A stretch of DNA of 64,000 nt from an uncultured Verrucomicrobia subdivision 3 bacterium (GCA_903872345.1 CAIQKM010000200.1:59885-123884), one strand, 5' to 3'. Positions 20,686-31,227 are shown, counted from the first letter of the stretch. The notes: generated by a model not told the origin, from the sequence alone. Numbers and translations are program-made.

Positions 20686-23600
20686 GTGAAAAATTTCCTA
20701 TTTCCCATTTGTCTCGCCCTCTACTTTGTTGCCATCGGCACACTCCCGGCGGCTTACACTGACCCGGGAGTATCGGTTAAGGTCGTTTCTTCGGCGAGCA
20801 ATGCGCACCAGCCGATTCTGACGCTGCGAACCAACGGTCCGACGACCGTGAGATTGGTCGCGACGGCCGCGAATTTCAGTCCGACGAATTACATCTGGTC
20901 GCAGGTGACGGACACAATTAATTCATTCGCCACGAAAGGCATCGCGACTTTCTCAGCCACGCAAACAGCCTCAAACCAGGTGGTTGTGACGCTGCCGGCG
21001 GCGGGGATTTACCAGTTTCAAGTCACGGCGACCGACGGTGTCAATTCCGCCTCGCGTTATGTCTGGGTCAATGTCTGGGACAGCGTTGGGGCTTTGAATC
21101 CGAACCATCAGGTCGGGCGCAATCCGGACATCGCGCCGCCGACTTCCGTGCGGCAATTTTCGGCGGATCCGGGGCCGTTTTGCCATCCGCGCGTTTTGTT
21201 CAGTCGCAGCGACTGGCCGGAGTTGAGCAGCAAGACGACCAATTCCTTTGAAGTGCGGCTGGCCATCACGAACCTGCAAAGCGCGCTCGCCGGAAATTTC
21301 GACAAATCCGGTTCGACGATGAAAAATCTCATCACGGTTTATACGAATTACGCGGCCGGCGGTTACAGCGGAACCTACTTTACCAACACCGTGTTTCCGG
21401 CGCGCACCAACGCGAGCGGCAGCATGACCGAATTGATCATCGGCCATAATCCATCGGGCGCATATTTCGACGCGCTGGTCACGGCGTGTTATCTCGCCTG
21501 GGTGGGCACCGACCCGGCGCAGCCCCACGGTTCGGTGGCGACCGCGAACCAGGCGCGTTTCAATTACCTCGCGACGCTCGTTGCCGCCACGGCGAAGGCG
21601 GAAATGAGCTTGAACAGCCTGCTCAGTGGCGCCAATGCGTCGTCCTATGCCAGCGGCACAAACATGGCGACCTCTTATGACATGGCGCTGTGCTACGATT
21701 TGGTTTACGACTGGATGACACCCCAGCAGCAAAACGACACGCGCGATTATCTTTACGCCATCGGCTACGGCTACAACAACACCGGGGGCGGCGGCATCAG
21801 CCGTTCAGCCGCCTGGAATGGCACACTGCAAAACGGCGATTTTCCGAATCTCGCGGACGGAATTGTCTTGCCCCAACTCGCGATTGAAGGCGAGGAAACC
21901 AACGTTACCGCCTCGGTGCAGGCGGCATTCGGCCCGACGCAACCTTACGTGACCGGTCCGACTGCTTGGCCGTTTGCGTCGCCCGCTGCGGTGAACAATC
22001 TGCGCCGGCTGCTGAACTGGAACACCGACTGGTATGTCTCGCCGTGGGGGTTCATCATGAACATGGTGGATTATTTTCAGCTCGGCCAAAACATTTCGGC
22101 CCCGGCGGCACTGGCGCTGGCGCGGCGCGGCGAGGATCAGTTTACGACCACGTATTACTACCAAAGCTCGCTGGCCGCCCTATACAACCTCGCGCCGCGG
22201 GAGGACGGAAAGGGCATGGCGCTGTTCGATCATCACGACGGCCTGCCGTTCACGCCGGGCCCGGGGCAGTTGAATGCCGCCTACATCGTCAAATACGTTT
22301 ATCCCAACGACCCGATGGTGGATTACGTTTATCGCGCGTTCCGCGTCGAAAATGAAAACGATCTCGCGCAGGCCATCTTTGCCAGCGACCCGACGAACAC
22401 GACGCTGGCCGCCGTGGCGTCGCAGAAAAATCTGGCACTGACTAAATTTGATCCGCAACGCGCGGTGGTCGTTTCCCGCAACGGCTGGGGCGAAAACGAT
22501 TTGAATCTGGTTTTTGAAAACCGTTTTGATCAGGACGGTCACATGCACGCGGAGCGGAACAACTTTTCGCTTTACGCGCTGGGCCGCGCCTGGAGTTCGC
22601 CGCCGGGTTATCATTGTACGATCAACGATTTGCAGGCGACGGTGCTGATTCAAAACCCGAATCTCGCAAGCGATCCCGCAACCGCCGGCTACCTCGGCCA
22701 AAGCCCGAGTTCCGCCACCATCACCACGAACAATTCCTGGGGACCGCCGCCGCCGGGACAATTGCTCGAAATCACCGAAGACCCGGCGAAGCAATGGACG
22801 CTGTTCGCCGGCGACGCCACGCCGGCCTACGATTGGGGGTTGGGCATGAACAATGCCATCAACACCGGGGTGTCGCAGGCGCAGAACGCGTGGTTTGGTC
22901 TGCTGCCAAATCTTTCATCGTACACCCAACAACAACTGGCCTCGACATGGAGCGTTCAGACGACGAATTACAACGCGGTGCAGTATGCCTTGCGCTCGGT
23001 GCTGACGGTGCGCGGCGCGAATCCATATGTGCTGGTGCTGGACGACATCAGCAAGGACGGCACGCCCCAAAATTACCGCTGGTCCATGCCGTGCGCGGTG
23101 AGCTTTGGCACGAGCGGCGGACGGTTCGTTGATGCCAACAACAACACCATTTATTCGTCGCTGACGAACCAGGCCGGAGCAACCGCCATCGAGACAACAC
23201 TGTATCATTTGGCGGATAAGGGTACGAACAACCAAAAGGGGTTGCCGCGCCTGTTGGTGCGGGATGTGACGGAAACGGCCACCACCAATCAACCGCCCAT
23301 CTTTGTCGACGCGCGCCCGTCAGGTTATGCCGGCGGAAACTTCACTTACGGTTGGGACAATAACTCAAAAGTATTTTCCTATGTGCCGTCAAGCCGCGTG
23401 CTCATTACGCGCACCAATGTCATCACCCCGGCGTTTAAAGTTTTGCTGTTTCCGTTTCTTTCCGGCAGCAATACGCCCGCGACCAGTTGGGCCGCCAACA
23501 ACACCACCCTGACGATTGACCAGCTTAACGGCACGGTGGACAAACTCGTCTTTGATCGAACCAATCCCGATCATCGCACCCGCATCACCAGTTTCGCGCG

Positions 23601-25203
23601 CACCCGCGGCCACGCCGCGCCGGCGCTGACCGTGCCGACCAATGTCATTGTCACCGCGAACACCACCGCGCCCAACGGCCAGCCCGGGGCGGCGGCGGAT
23701 TTCACCGCGACGGCGACGGATTATCTTGGCAGCTCGCTGACGCCGGTGTTCAGCTCGCCGCCGGGAACAGTGTTTCCCGTGGGCGTGAATCTCGTGCAGG
23801 TATCGGCGATAGATTCGCTCGGCCAGCAAACCTCGTTGAGTTTTCCCGTGACCGTCATTCCTTCCGGCCCGCAATTAACCGTCTCGGTCATCCGCAATCT
23901 TTCGACCGGTGGCACGAATTACGGTCTGACACTTTCGTGGGGCGTCTTCAATGGCGCGACGGGTTATAACGTATATCGCGCCACGATTTCCGGAGGACCT
24001 TACACGCTGATTTCCTCGAACCAGACCGCGACAACCTATTCCGATACGAACCTTGGCAGCCCGGGGTATTTCTACGTTGTCACGGCGTTGCTCAACAGTT
24101 ACGAAGGCCCACTCTCGAACGAAGTGTCACTGGCGCCGCCTAGTAGCGGGGCGTTTACGTCCGGCTATGTCGGCACGGCGGTTGGCGACGGAATATACCA
24201 GTTGTCGAGCAACTGGGTGCTAACGTGTTCGCAGGGCGACATTCCCGGCGGCAACTTCAGTGAACAATGCACTTACGCTTATCTGCCGTGGAACGGGGAC
24301 GGCTCGTTCACCGTCCGGCTTGCCGGCGTCAATCCTTCGGTGACCAGCTTGAGCCAGTATGCCAAGATGGGCGTGATGATGCGGGCCAGCACGGTGAACA
24401 ACACCACTTACGCCATTTCCGGCTGGGATCCGTACGTCTCGCCGGTTTATTTCCAGTATCGCCGCACGGCGGGCAGCGTCTCCGGCGCGCAAAGCCTGTT
24501 TAATTACAGCTATGCCGTTTACCCGCCCGTGTGGTCGCGGCTCGTGCGTTCCGGCACGAACTTCAGCGCGTTTTATTCCTACGATGGCGGCACGTGGAGC
24601 CAAATTGGCGTGACCACCAATGCGCCGATTCCCACCAACGCCATCGTTGGCCTCGCCGTCGCACCGCAAAACACCATTGCCGCGAGCGCGACCTTCGACA
24701 ACCTGGTCTTCCTAGGCACGCCGAAGATGGTGGCCGCCTACAACAGCGCGACGCTGACCTGGCAAGGCCAGGCGGCGGCCTACTCCGTGCAATCTTCGAC
24801 CAATCAAAACGGCCCGTTCCAAACCATCGCCTCGGGACTCACGCGCACTAATTTCACCGACCTCAATGTCGTCAGCAGCAGCTCGGCTTATTACACCGTC
24901 TCCGCCACCGGCCCGCTTGGCGGACTGACGGTCAGCCCGGTGGTGCCGGTGAATTTCCCGGCACCTCCTCCTCCGCCCATCGTCAACGGCGTGCGCCTCG
25001 CAAGCGGCAGTTTGGTCATCTCCGGCACCAACGGCACGGCGGGAGCGATTTATTATGTGCTCACGACGACCAACCTGGCCGTGCCTTTGACTAACTGGAC
25101 GATTCTTTCGACCAACCAGTTTGGCCCGGGCGGCAGCCTGAATTTCACCAATTTGCTGAATCCGGCTGCGCCCCAGACCTATTATCGCCTGCGGCTGCCA
25201 TGA
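20686..25203 (+). CDS. secreted multimodular heparinase II/III-like protein (HYR, FN3, DUF1349-like)
   Basis: This is the third, most divergent member of the lyase-like series (1,505 residues). It starts at GTG 20686, which opens a signal peptide (about 1-22). An Ig-like domain (30-130) precedes the lyase-like region (about 160-970) starting near CHPRVLFSRSDW. The region keeps FDQDGHMHAERNNF, equivalent to EPGGHSxxDRN in the paralogues, but the YEGMGKG stretch is replaced by EDGKGMALFDHHDG. A HYR-type domain (975-1060), FN3 (1060-1150), a DUF1349-like beta-sandwich (about 1150-1345, with GVMMRAS and FSAFYSYDGGTW), a further FN3-like domain and the tail ending in YYRLRLP follow. The altered active-site stretch suggests a different substrate from its paralogues. 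Confidence 0.78.
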   Translation: MKNFLFPICLALYFVAIGTLPAAYTDPGVSVKVVSSASNAHQPILTLRTNGPTTVRLVATAANFSPTNYIWSQVTDTINSFATKGIATFSATQTASNQVVVTLPAAGIYQFQVTATDGVNSASRYVWVNVWDSVGALNPNHQVGRNPDIAPPTSVRQFSADPGPFCHPRVLFSRSDWPELSSKTTNSFEVRLAITNLQSALAGNFDKSGSTMKNLITVYTNYAAGGYSGTYFTNTVFPARTNASGSMTELIIGHNPSGAYFDALVTACYLAWVGTDPAQPHGSVATANQARFNYLATLVAATAKAEMSLNSLLSGANASSYASGTNMATSYDMALCYDLVYDWMTPQQQNDTRDYLYAIGYGYNNTGGGGISRSAAWNGTLQNGDFPNLADGIVLPQLAIEGEETNVTASVQAAFGPTQPYVTGPTAWPFASPAAVNNLRRLLNWNTDWYVSPWGFIMNMVDYFQLGQNISAPAALALARRGEDQFTTTYYYQSSLAALYNLAPREDGKGMALFDHHDGLPFTPGPGQLNAAYIVKYVYPNDPMVDYVYRAFRVENENDLAQAIFASDPTNTTLAAVASQKNLALTKFDPQRAVVVSRNGWGENDLNLVFENRFDQDGHMHAERNNFSLYALGRAWSSPPGYHCTINDLQATVLIQNPNLASDPATAGYLGQSPSSATITTNNSWGPPPPGQLLEITEDPAKQWTLFAGDATPAYDWGLGMNNAINTGVSQAQNAWFGLLPNLSSYTQQQLASTWSVQTTNYNAVQYALRSVLTVRGANPYVLVLDDISKDGTPQNYRWSMPCAVSFGTSGGRFVDANNNTIYSSLTNQAGATAIETTLYHLADKGTNNQKGLPRLLVRDVTETATTNQPPIFVDARPSGYAGGNFTYGWDNNSKVFSYVPSSRVLITRTNVITPAFKVLLFPFLSGSNTPATSWAANNTTLTIDQLNGTVDKLVFDRTNPDHRTRITSFARTRGHAAPALTVPTNVIVTANTTAPNGQPGAAADFTATATDYLGSSLTPVFSSPPGTVFPVGVNLVQVSAIDSLGQQTSLSFPVTVIPSGPQLTVSVIRNLSTGGTNYGLTLSWGVFNGATGYNVYRATISGGPYTLISSNQTATTYSDTNLGSPGYFYVVTALLNSYEGPLSNEVSLAPPSSGAFTSGYVGTAVGDGIYQLSSNWVLTCSQGDIPGGNFSEQCTYAYLPWNGDGSFTVRLAGVNPSVTSLSQYAKMGVMMRASTVNNTTYAISGWDPYVSPVYFQYRRTAGSVSGAQSLFNYSYAVYPPVWSRLVRSGTNFSAFYSYDGGTWSQIGVTTNAPIPTNAIVGLAVAPQNTIAASATFDNLVFLGTPKMVAAYNSATLTWQGQAAAYSVQSSTNQNGPFQTIASGLTRTNFTDLNVVSSSSAYYTVSATGPLGGLTVSPVVPVNFPAPPPPPIVNGVRLASGSLVISGTNGTAGAIYYVLTTTNLAVPLTNWTILSTNQFGPGGSLNFTNLLNPAAPQTYYRLRLP

Positions 25204-25230
25204 AGCAGGCGGTTCCCGGCGATGGTTGGT

Positions 25231-25266
25231 GACGCAAATTACCCCCGCCCCGAAGCAAAATGGCCT
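25231..25266 (+). promoter_or_regulatory. tandem direct-repeat operator, site 2 (AraC-like spacing)
   Basis: Half-sites GACGCAAAT at 25231 and GAAGCAAAAT at 25252 are 21 bp apart, matching the elements at 6522/6543 and 33909/33930. The block between them is C-rich as in the other two sites. It lies 165 bases before the start of the adhesin-like gene at 25432. The second half-site partly overlaps a hairpin (25262-25288), so readthrough from the upstream gene and activation of the downstream gene may be linked. Confidence 0.5.
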
Positions 25267-25291
25267 CTCCCCAAAATAGGGGACGGCCTTT
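25262..25291 (+). terminator. hairpin with T-rich 3' side after the third lyase-like gene
   Basis: GGCC at 25262-25265 pairs with GGCC at 25285-25288, and CCCC (25269-25272) with GGGG (25279-25282) around an AAAATA loop. TTTATT follows. The inner stem is interrupted, so this is a moderate terminator candidate for the gene ending at 25203. Confidence 0.45.
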
Positions 25292-25431
25292 ATTGTACTC
25301 GCTATTCCCAATGCCAGAACTCGACGAAATTTTTCGGCCCCCCAGCCTGGGGTTAATGCGCTGATTTTCAGCCGCCATCGCCCCATATCCCTGACCAGCC
25401 AAAATCAATCCTAAACCGACCTGCAAACCTC

Positions 25432-28400
25432 ATGAAAAACCTTAAAAATCAAATCGCACCTGTCAGCGTTGCCCTGGCGGCATTGCTGATTGCCGGCAAC
25501 GCTTGGGCGGCGAGCGGCAACAAGAAAGCCACCGGTACCATGAATATCGGCACCGTTGACTGGGATGCCGCCATGGGCACGGGCGACACAGGAACCTTCG
25601 ACAATTCCAAGTTTGCCATCACGCCGACTCAACTGTCGACCATGGATCTGGGCAGCGCTAACATTTCCATTCTCGCGCTCGTTTTCAAAAACAACTTGCA
25701 GGGGCCGTGGACCATCGGCAGCAGCGGGAATTATTTTCTCCAGCTCAACCAAAACTCCACTTACTACCGGGGGGGCGCGACGCCCAACACCAGCATTGAC
25801 TTGAGCAGCGTCAACCAAAACGGCATTTTCAATTGTCCGCTGGTGATCGGCGGCAATGTCGGTGCCAACAACCAGCAATTCAATGTTGCCAACACGTACA
25901 GCCTGACGTTCAACAAAAATATCACCAACGGCGCTAACACGTTTACCCTCGCCGGTGCGGGCAGCTACTTTTTTGGCGGCAATATCGTCAGCACCGCCCC
26001 CACCGCCGGCTTGACGATGAACGGCACGGGGATCGCCACGTTCACCACGCCGAATACCTACGCCGGTTTGTTGACTTTGAATTCCGGCACGCTCTCGCTT
26101 GCCGGAGCCAACGGGGCGATCAATACCACCAATATCTTTTTCAATGGCGGCAAACTGTTGTTGGATAATTCATTGGTCAACAACAACAATCGCCTGCCGG
26201 TCAATGCGATGTCCGGGATTGGCAACGGTTCCGAACTTTACCTGCTGGGAAATCCCGGTGCCAATACGGCGGAAGCCATGAACACCCTGGCCATTTCCAA
26301 CAGCACGGCGATTGTAACCGTGAGTCAGGCCAATCCCAGCCAAACGACCGTATTGGCCGCCGGCGCATTCGCGCGGTCGGTCAGCGGCACGGTGCTGGTG
26401 CGCGGCGACAGCCTCGGACAGCAGGCGGGTCAGGCGCAAATCACTTTGACCAATATCGGCGGTTTGACTTTGGTGGGCAACACCACGCTTAACGCGGCAC
26501 CTACTTCCGATACCACGACCACCCTTAAAGTGGTGCCTTACATGATCGGCGATATTACCTCGACCGGCAACGGCAGCACTTTGGTCACCTACGACACCAC
26601 CTACGGTCTGCGCCCAATGAGCGTGGCCAACGAGTTCACCAATCTGACTCTGGACGCCGCTTATGTGACGCCCGCCATTCATGAAAACGCGCTGGGCGGC
26701 ACCGTTACGCTCGCAAACAGCGTCACCAACAACTCGCTGCTGTTTAACGGCGGCGGTTCGCTGAATGGCAGCAGCACCGCGCTGGCGGTGGATAGCGGTC
26801 TCGTGGCCATCCTGGGGGGCAGCAGCGCGACCATCAATAATACCGTCACGAACCTAATCCTGGGCAATGGTTCTTGGAACGAAGGCGAACTGTTCGCGAC
26901 CGTCGGCAACGCGTTGAATGTCAATGCACCCATTACGGTCACCGGCAATGGCGGTCTTACCAAGGGCGGTGCCGGGAGCGTTGTCTGCGCCAGCAGCAAT
27001 GTATATAGCGGTAGAACCAGCGTGAACGGCGGCACCTTGACCCTCGGCACTGGCGATGGCAACGGCAATTTGCCGGGCACCAATGTGTGGATCGCCCCCA
27101 CGGCCACCTTGACTTTAAATATTCCGAATGCGACGAACTACATCAACGGCTGGGTTGATGGCGGCGGTATCTTAAAAAACAATAGCACCACTGGTACGCT
27201 GGTCTTGAATCAGCCGGCCGGCGCTTACCTGCTTAAGGATTTTAGTGGCGCCACCGGCAGTACGATCGTCCTGGGCGGCACGGTGAATGCCAATACCACG
27301 ATACCTTCGGCGGGCAACAATCCCGGACTCGGTGGCAATTCTCCGGGCCTGACGCTGGATTTTAACGGTGGCAACTGGCTGCTGACCGGCGACAATAATG
27401 GTCTCAAATTCAACTGGGTGATTGAAGGAACCGCCAATATTGTGAACATCGGGCGCAACTTCTCATTCAGCCAGAACAACCAAACGTTCGCCATGCACGG
27501 CGGATTTCTGACCCTCTCGAATCAATATGGGATGCGTCTCGGCCAGGCTGCCTCGCTCACCTTCACCGGCATCCAGGATGGCGGCACGATTTGGAGTGAT
27601 ATAGCGGGCGATGAAATTCAAATCGGTGGCAATTACGCGGGAACGGTTGCCACCTACACCATGTCCGGCGGCACCATTTACGTTAAGAATGATGCCTATC
27701 AAGCCATGCAGATCGGGACGAGCACGGCACCGGCGGGAGGCATTTCCACTTTCACGATGACCAACAATGCGAAATTTTACAGTTGGAAGAAGATTGTCGG
27801 CCTCAATGGCGTCGGCGCCCAGCAGGTCTTCAACCTCGCCGGCGGCACGCTGGCGGTTGCCGAAATCGATGCGAGCAAACTTTCCGGTCCGGCGGCGCCC
27901 GCCACGCAGGGCACTTTTTACAACAACGGCGGTATTTTTGCACCGGGTGACCTCGGCACCCCGGGCAAGACCATCATTGATGGCAACTTGACCCTGAATT
28001 CCGGCACGCTGGCCATTGACATCGGCGGTATCACGCAGGCGAATTCCTTCACCAATGCCGGGAACAATTACGACTTCGTATCGGTGGTGGCGTCTGGCGC
28101 GTACGTCGGCAACGCCACTTTGGGCGGTCAGCTTGCGGTCAACTTGATTAACAACTTCACCCCGACCAACAGCAATGCCTACACCATCCTGACGGCGGCC
28201 AACAGCATCATCGGGGGCGGTACCAACATTGGTTACAGCGGCTATGTTCCCGTCACCTCCAACAATGTGCCGCTGGCGGGCAAGTATTTCCAAGCCGTGG
28301 TCATTGGCAAAAGCTTGATTTTGACCAACTACGGCGCGGCGCTTCCCACGCTGGTGGCCAAGTTCTCACCCACCAATACCGCCGGCACTCCGCCCTTACC

Positions 28401-31173
28401 GGTGCTCTTTACCGACTATTCTTCCGGGGCCATCACCAACCACCATTGGAAATTTGGTGACGGCACCACGCTGGACACCACTTCCACGAGTATCAGCCAC
28501 ACGTTCACCAATCTGGGGGTTTACCAGGTCGTGCTGACGGTGCAGGCGCTGGATGGCTCCTCACTCAACGCCACGGGCAAAGTCTCGGTGGTAAACCCGG
28601 GTGGCACACTCACTTGGACGGGCGCACATTCTGCCTTCTGGGACACGAGCACTTATAACTGGTTGGATGCCTTATCCACACCGTATCAATATGCCGACGG
28701 CGACGGCGTGGTTTTTGATGACACGGCGACGGTTACCAACGTAACCCTGAACCTGCCGGCCGGGCCGAACGCCGTGAATTTTAACAATTCCGTGAACCAA
28801 TATACCGTCAGCGGTTCGGGCGGCATTGGCGGTGGCAGCACTTTGAGTGTGAACAATTACGGCGGTGTCGTCACCCTGTTAACAGCCAACACCTACGGCG
28901 GTGCCACGACCATCGCCTCGGGAGCCACGCTCCAACTCGGCAATGGAACCACGTCCGGTTCGATTGATGGCACGGCCAGCATTGACGACGAAGGGTTGTT
29001 GATTGTGGATGATCCTGATAATCATACGATTAGCAACCCGGTCAACGGCTACGGCTCGCTGACCAAGGCGGGGGCGGGTACTTTTTCCATGCCCAATGGC
29101 ACTTTGTATGGCAACGTCATCGTCAATGGCGGCAAGTTCTCCACCACGGATTACACCAACATCCCCAGTGCTACAACCCTGGCCGTCAGCAACGGTGGCA
29201 TATATGAATTCACCGCCGGCCCCACTGCCTGGTACCACACGATCGTTCTGGGTGCTGGTGGCGGCGGGTTGAACCATTCCGCCAACGTGGACATCTTTAA
29301 TCCGCTCACCGCCACCGGGCCGTTTATCAAGGGTGGTTTGGGTACCATGTCGCTGAACGTCGCCAATGACTACACCGGCGGCACGGTCATTAACGGCGGC
29401 ACCATGGTCGTCAATGACCCGGCCACGCTCGGCGCCACCGGGCCCCTGACGATGGCCCCGGCCACCACCTTGAATTACAACAGCTCGGTGAGCATGACCA
29501 ACAGCCCGGTGGACGCCACGGGCGCGGTTATCAATAACAACAATGCCAGCGCCGTCATCACGCTGCAACAAACCGCCGGAGCGCACGGCTTGGGTGCGGT
29601 CGGCGGTGTTAGCGGAGCCACCAATGTGTTTGCCGGTGCCCCGGCGGCGGTCACCACCATCACCGGTTCCGCTGGTGTGGGACTGGGTGTTGCCGGCATG
29701 ACGGCCCAATTTACCGGCGGCACCTGGTTTAACGCCAACAGTGGTCAGCAGCCGGTCAATGTGGAAATTGACGGCGGAAATCTAATCCTGCCGGCCGGTG
29801 CCATCAACTCGCAATGGTTGGCGGCCAACCAGACGCTGACGATACATGGCGGTTCGCTCGTAAGCTCCAACAACTATGGCTTGCGACTGGCCAACCTCTT
29901 TACCGCCAGTGGCGCCACCGGTGGTAATATTTTCACCGGCGTGCAAGATGGCGGTTTGCTAATGAGCGCCAGCGGCGACGGTCTCCAGTGGGGCAGTGCG
30001 ATCTGCCCCGGCTTCAGCTACACTTTGAGCGGCGGCACGATTCAGATTCTGGCGGGAGCCGGCCCGCTCAACCTGGGCGGCGATCTCAGCGGCGTGGGCA
30101 CTACTGTATTTACTCTCACCGGCACGGGTAAACTACTCGCCGGGGGTAATTATGGAAGCAGCAGCATTCAGGGAGCGAATGGCAGTCCCGCGCAACAGGT
30201 GTTCGCCTTCGATGGCGGCACCCTGGCGGTGGGCACGTATAATGCGACCTTCCTGCAACCGGCGTTGGGCGCCCCCTCTGGCACGCTGGTTAACAATGGC
30301 GGCACCCTGGCTCCGGGCGACATTGGCACTCCCGGTCTGACCATCATTACCGGCAACTACGCGGTCAGCAACTCCGCCGCCGTGCTGGATATTGATCTGG
30401 GCGGATCGGCCAAGGCCAATGCTTTCCAAAGCACGAACAGCTATGACTCCCTCACTGTCAATGGTAACGCAACCCTGGCTGGCAGCTTGAATCTGCGCGA
30501 GCTCAACGGCTTTGAACCCATCGTGGGCCAAAATCCGTCGTTCACCATTTTGACCGCAACCAATGGTATCACGGGCGCGTTCGCCAATGTTGCCAGTGGC
30601 AGCCGTCTGGCCGTGAGCGGCTTTCCCAGCCGCAGTTTCCGGGTGACGGTCTCCAGCACGAACGTCGTCTTGGACGCCTATCAAACGCCCACGCCGCAGG
30701 CTTATTTCACCTACAATCCGGCCAGCGGCAGCGCGCCCCTGACCGTGACATTCACCAATCTGTCCAACGGGGCGGGTCTGACCAACCTGTGGACCTTTGG
30801 CGATGGCGCCACCTCGACCGCCGCGTCGCCGACGCACACCTATGCCACCGCCCCAGGCACCAACACCGTCAGTCTCACGGTGGGCAACACCACGGGGGGC
30901 AATACGTACACCGTGACCAATGCCGTCGTGGTTACGGTGCCCGTTGGTCCTTCCGGGCCGGTGCCGCTGGCCAGTGCGGTGGTCGGCACGTCGCTGGTCT
31001 TGAACTGGCCGAATGGGCAGAACTGGGTGCTGGAAGTGCAGACGAACAGTCTTTCCACCGGTTTGGTCGGGGCCACGAATGCGTGGACGCGCCTAAGCGG
31101 TGCAACCAGTCCCTTCACCAACTCGATAAACCCGGCCAGCGGGGCAGTGTTCTACCGGCTGGTTTATCCGTGA
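25432..31173 (+). CDS. giant secreted autotransporter-associated beta-strand repeat protein with two PKD domains
   Basis: This 1,913-residue protein has a signal peptide (about 1-26, ending GNAWA). Long beta-strand repeat regions (about 27-970 and 1065-1755) are rich in T-L-x-G and N-x-G-G-T repeats. They are split by a PKD domain (about 974-1065, WKFGDGTT) and followed by a second PKD domain (1755-1840, WTFGDGAT). The last 70 residues end FYRLVYP, a divergent form of the tail in the three lyase-like proteins. No catalytic domain is visible, so it is probably an extracellular adhesin, matrix or polysaccharide-binding scaffold. Two copies of a roughly 270-residue module found twice in the 7473 protein occur here as well (about 27430-28215 and 29760-30610). 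No outer-membrane autotransporter barrel is seen at the C-terminus. Confidence 0.8.
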   Translation: MKNLKNQIAPVSVALAALLIAGNAWAASGNKKATGTMNIGTVDWDAAMGTGDTGTFDNSKFAITPTQLSTMDLGSANISILALVFKNNLQGPWTIGSSGNYFLQLNQNSTYYRGGATPNTSIDLSSVNQNGIFNCPLVIGGNVGANNQQFNVANTYSLTFNKNITNGANTFTLAGAGSYFFGGNIVSTAPTAGLTMNGTGIATFTTPNTYAGLLTLNSGTLSLAGANGAINTTNIFFNGGKLLLDNSLVNNNNRLPVNAMSGIGNGSELYLLGNPGANTAEAMNTLAISNSTAIVTVSQANPSQTTVLAAGAFARSVSGTVLVRGDSLGQQAGQAQITLTNIGGLTLVGNTTLNAAPTSDTTTTLKVVPYMIGDITSTGNGSTLVTYDTTYGLRPMSVANEFTNLTLDAAYVTPAIHENALGGTVTLANSVTNNSLLFNGGGSLNGSSTALAVDSGLVAILGGSSATINNTVTNLILGNGSWNEGELFATVGNALNVNAPITVTGNGGLTKGGAGSVVCASSNVYSGRTSVNGGTLTLGTGDGNGNLPGTNVWIAPTATLTLNIPNATNYINGWVDGGGILKNNSTTGTLVLNQPAGAYLLKDFSGATGSTIVLGGTVNANTTIPSAGNNPGLGGNSPGLTLDFNGGNWLLTGDNNGLKFNWVIEGTANIVNIGRNFSFSQNNQTFAMHGGFLTLSNQYGMRLGQAASLTFTGIQDGGTIWSDIAGDEIQIGGNYAGTVATYTMSGGTIYVKNDAYQAMQIGTSTAPAGGISTFTMTNNAKFYSWKKIVGLNGVGAQQVFNLAGGTLAVAEIDASKLSGPAAPATQGTFYNNGGIFAPGDLGTPGKTIIDGNLTLNSGTLAIDIGGITQANSFTNAGNNYDFVSVVASGAYVGNATLGGQLAVNLINNFTPTNSNAYTILTAANSIIGGGTNIGYSGYVPVTSNNVPLAGKYFQAVVIGKSLILTNYGAALPTLVAKFSPTNTAGTPPLPVLFTDYSSGAITNHHWKFGDGTTLDTTSTSISHTFTNLGVYQVVLTVQALDGSSLNATGKVSVVNPGGTLTWTGAHSAFWDTSTYNWLDALSTPYQYADGDGVVFDDTATVTNVTLNLPAGPNAVNFNNSVNQYTVSGSGGIGGGSTLSVNNYGGVVTLLTANTYGGATTIASGATLQLGNGTTSGSIDGTASIDDEGLLIVDDPDNHTISNPVNGYGSLTKAGAGTFSMPNGTLYGNVIVNGGKFSTTDYTNIPSATTLAVSNGGIYEFTAGPTAWYHTIVLGAGGGGLNHSANVDIFNPLTATGPFIKGGLGTMSLNVANDYTGGTVINGGTMVVNDPATLGATGPLTMAPATTLNYNSSVSMTNSPVDATGAVINNNNASAVITLQQTAGAHGLGAVGGVSGATNVFAGAPAAVTTITGSAGVGLGVAGMTAQFTGGTWFNANSGQQPVNVEIDGGNLILPAGAINSQWLAANQTLTIHGGSLVSSNNYGLRLANLFTASGATGGNIFTGVQDGGLLMSASGDGLQWGSAICPGFSYTLSGGTIQILAGAGPLNLGGDLSGVGTTVFTLTGTGKLLAGGNYGSSSIQGANGSPAQQVFAFDGGTLAVGTYNATFLQPALGAPSGTLVNNGGTLAPGDIGTPGLTIITGNYAVSNSAAVLDIDLGGSAKANAFQSTNSYDSLTVNGNATLAGSLNLRELNGFEPIVGQNPSFTILTATNGITGAFANVASGSRLAVSGFPSRSFRVTVSSTNVVLDAYQTPTPQAYFTYNPASGSAPLTVTFTNLSNGAGLTNLWTFGDGATSTAASPTHTYATAPGTNTVSLTVGNTTGGNTYTVTNAVVVTVPVGPSGPVPLASAVVGTSLVLNWPNGQNWVLEVQTNSLSTGLVGATNAWTRLSGATSPFTNSINPASGAVFYRLVYP

Positions 31174-31227
31174 TGGGGTTTCCTTAAACTTGGTCGCGGT
31201 TTACGTCAGTCGTCGAGTGATCATTGA

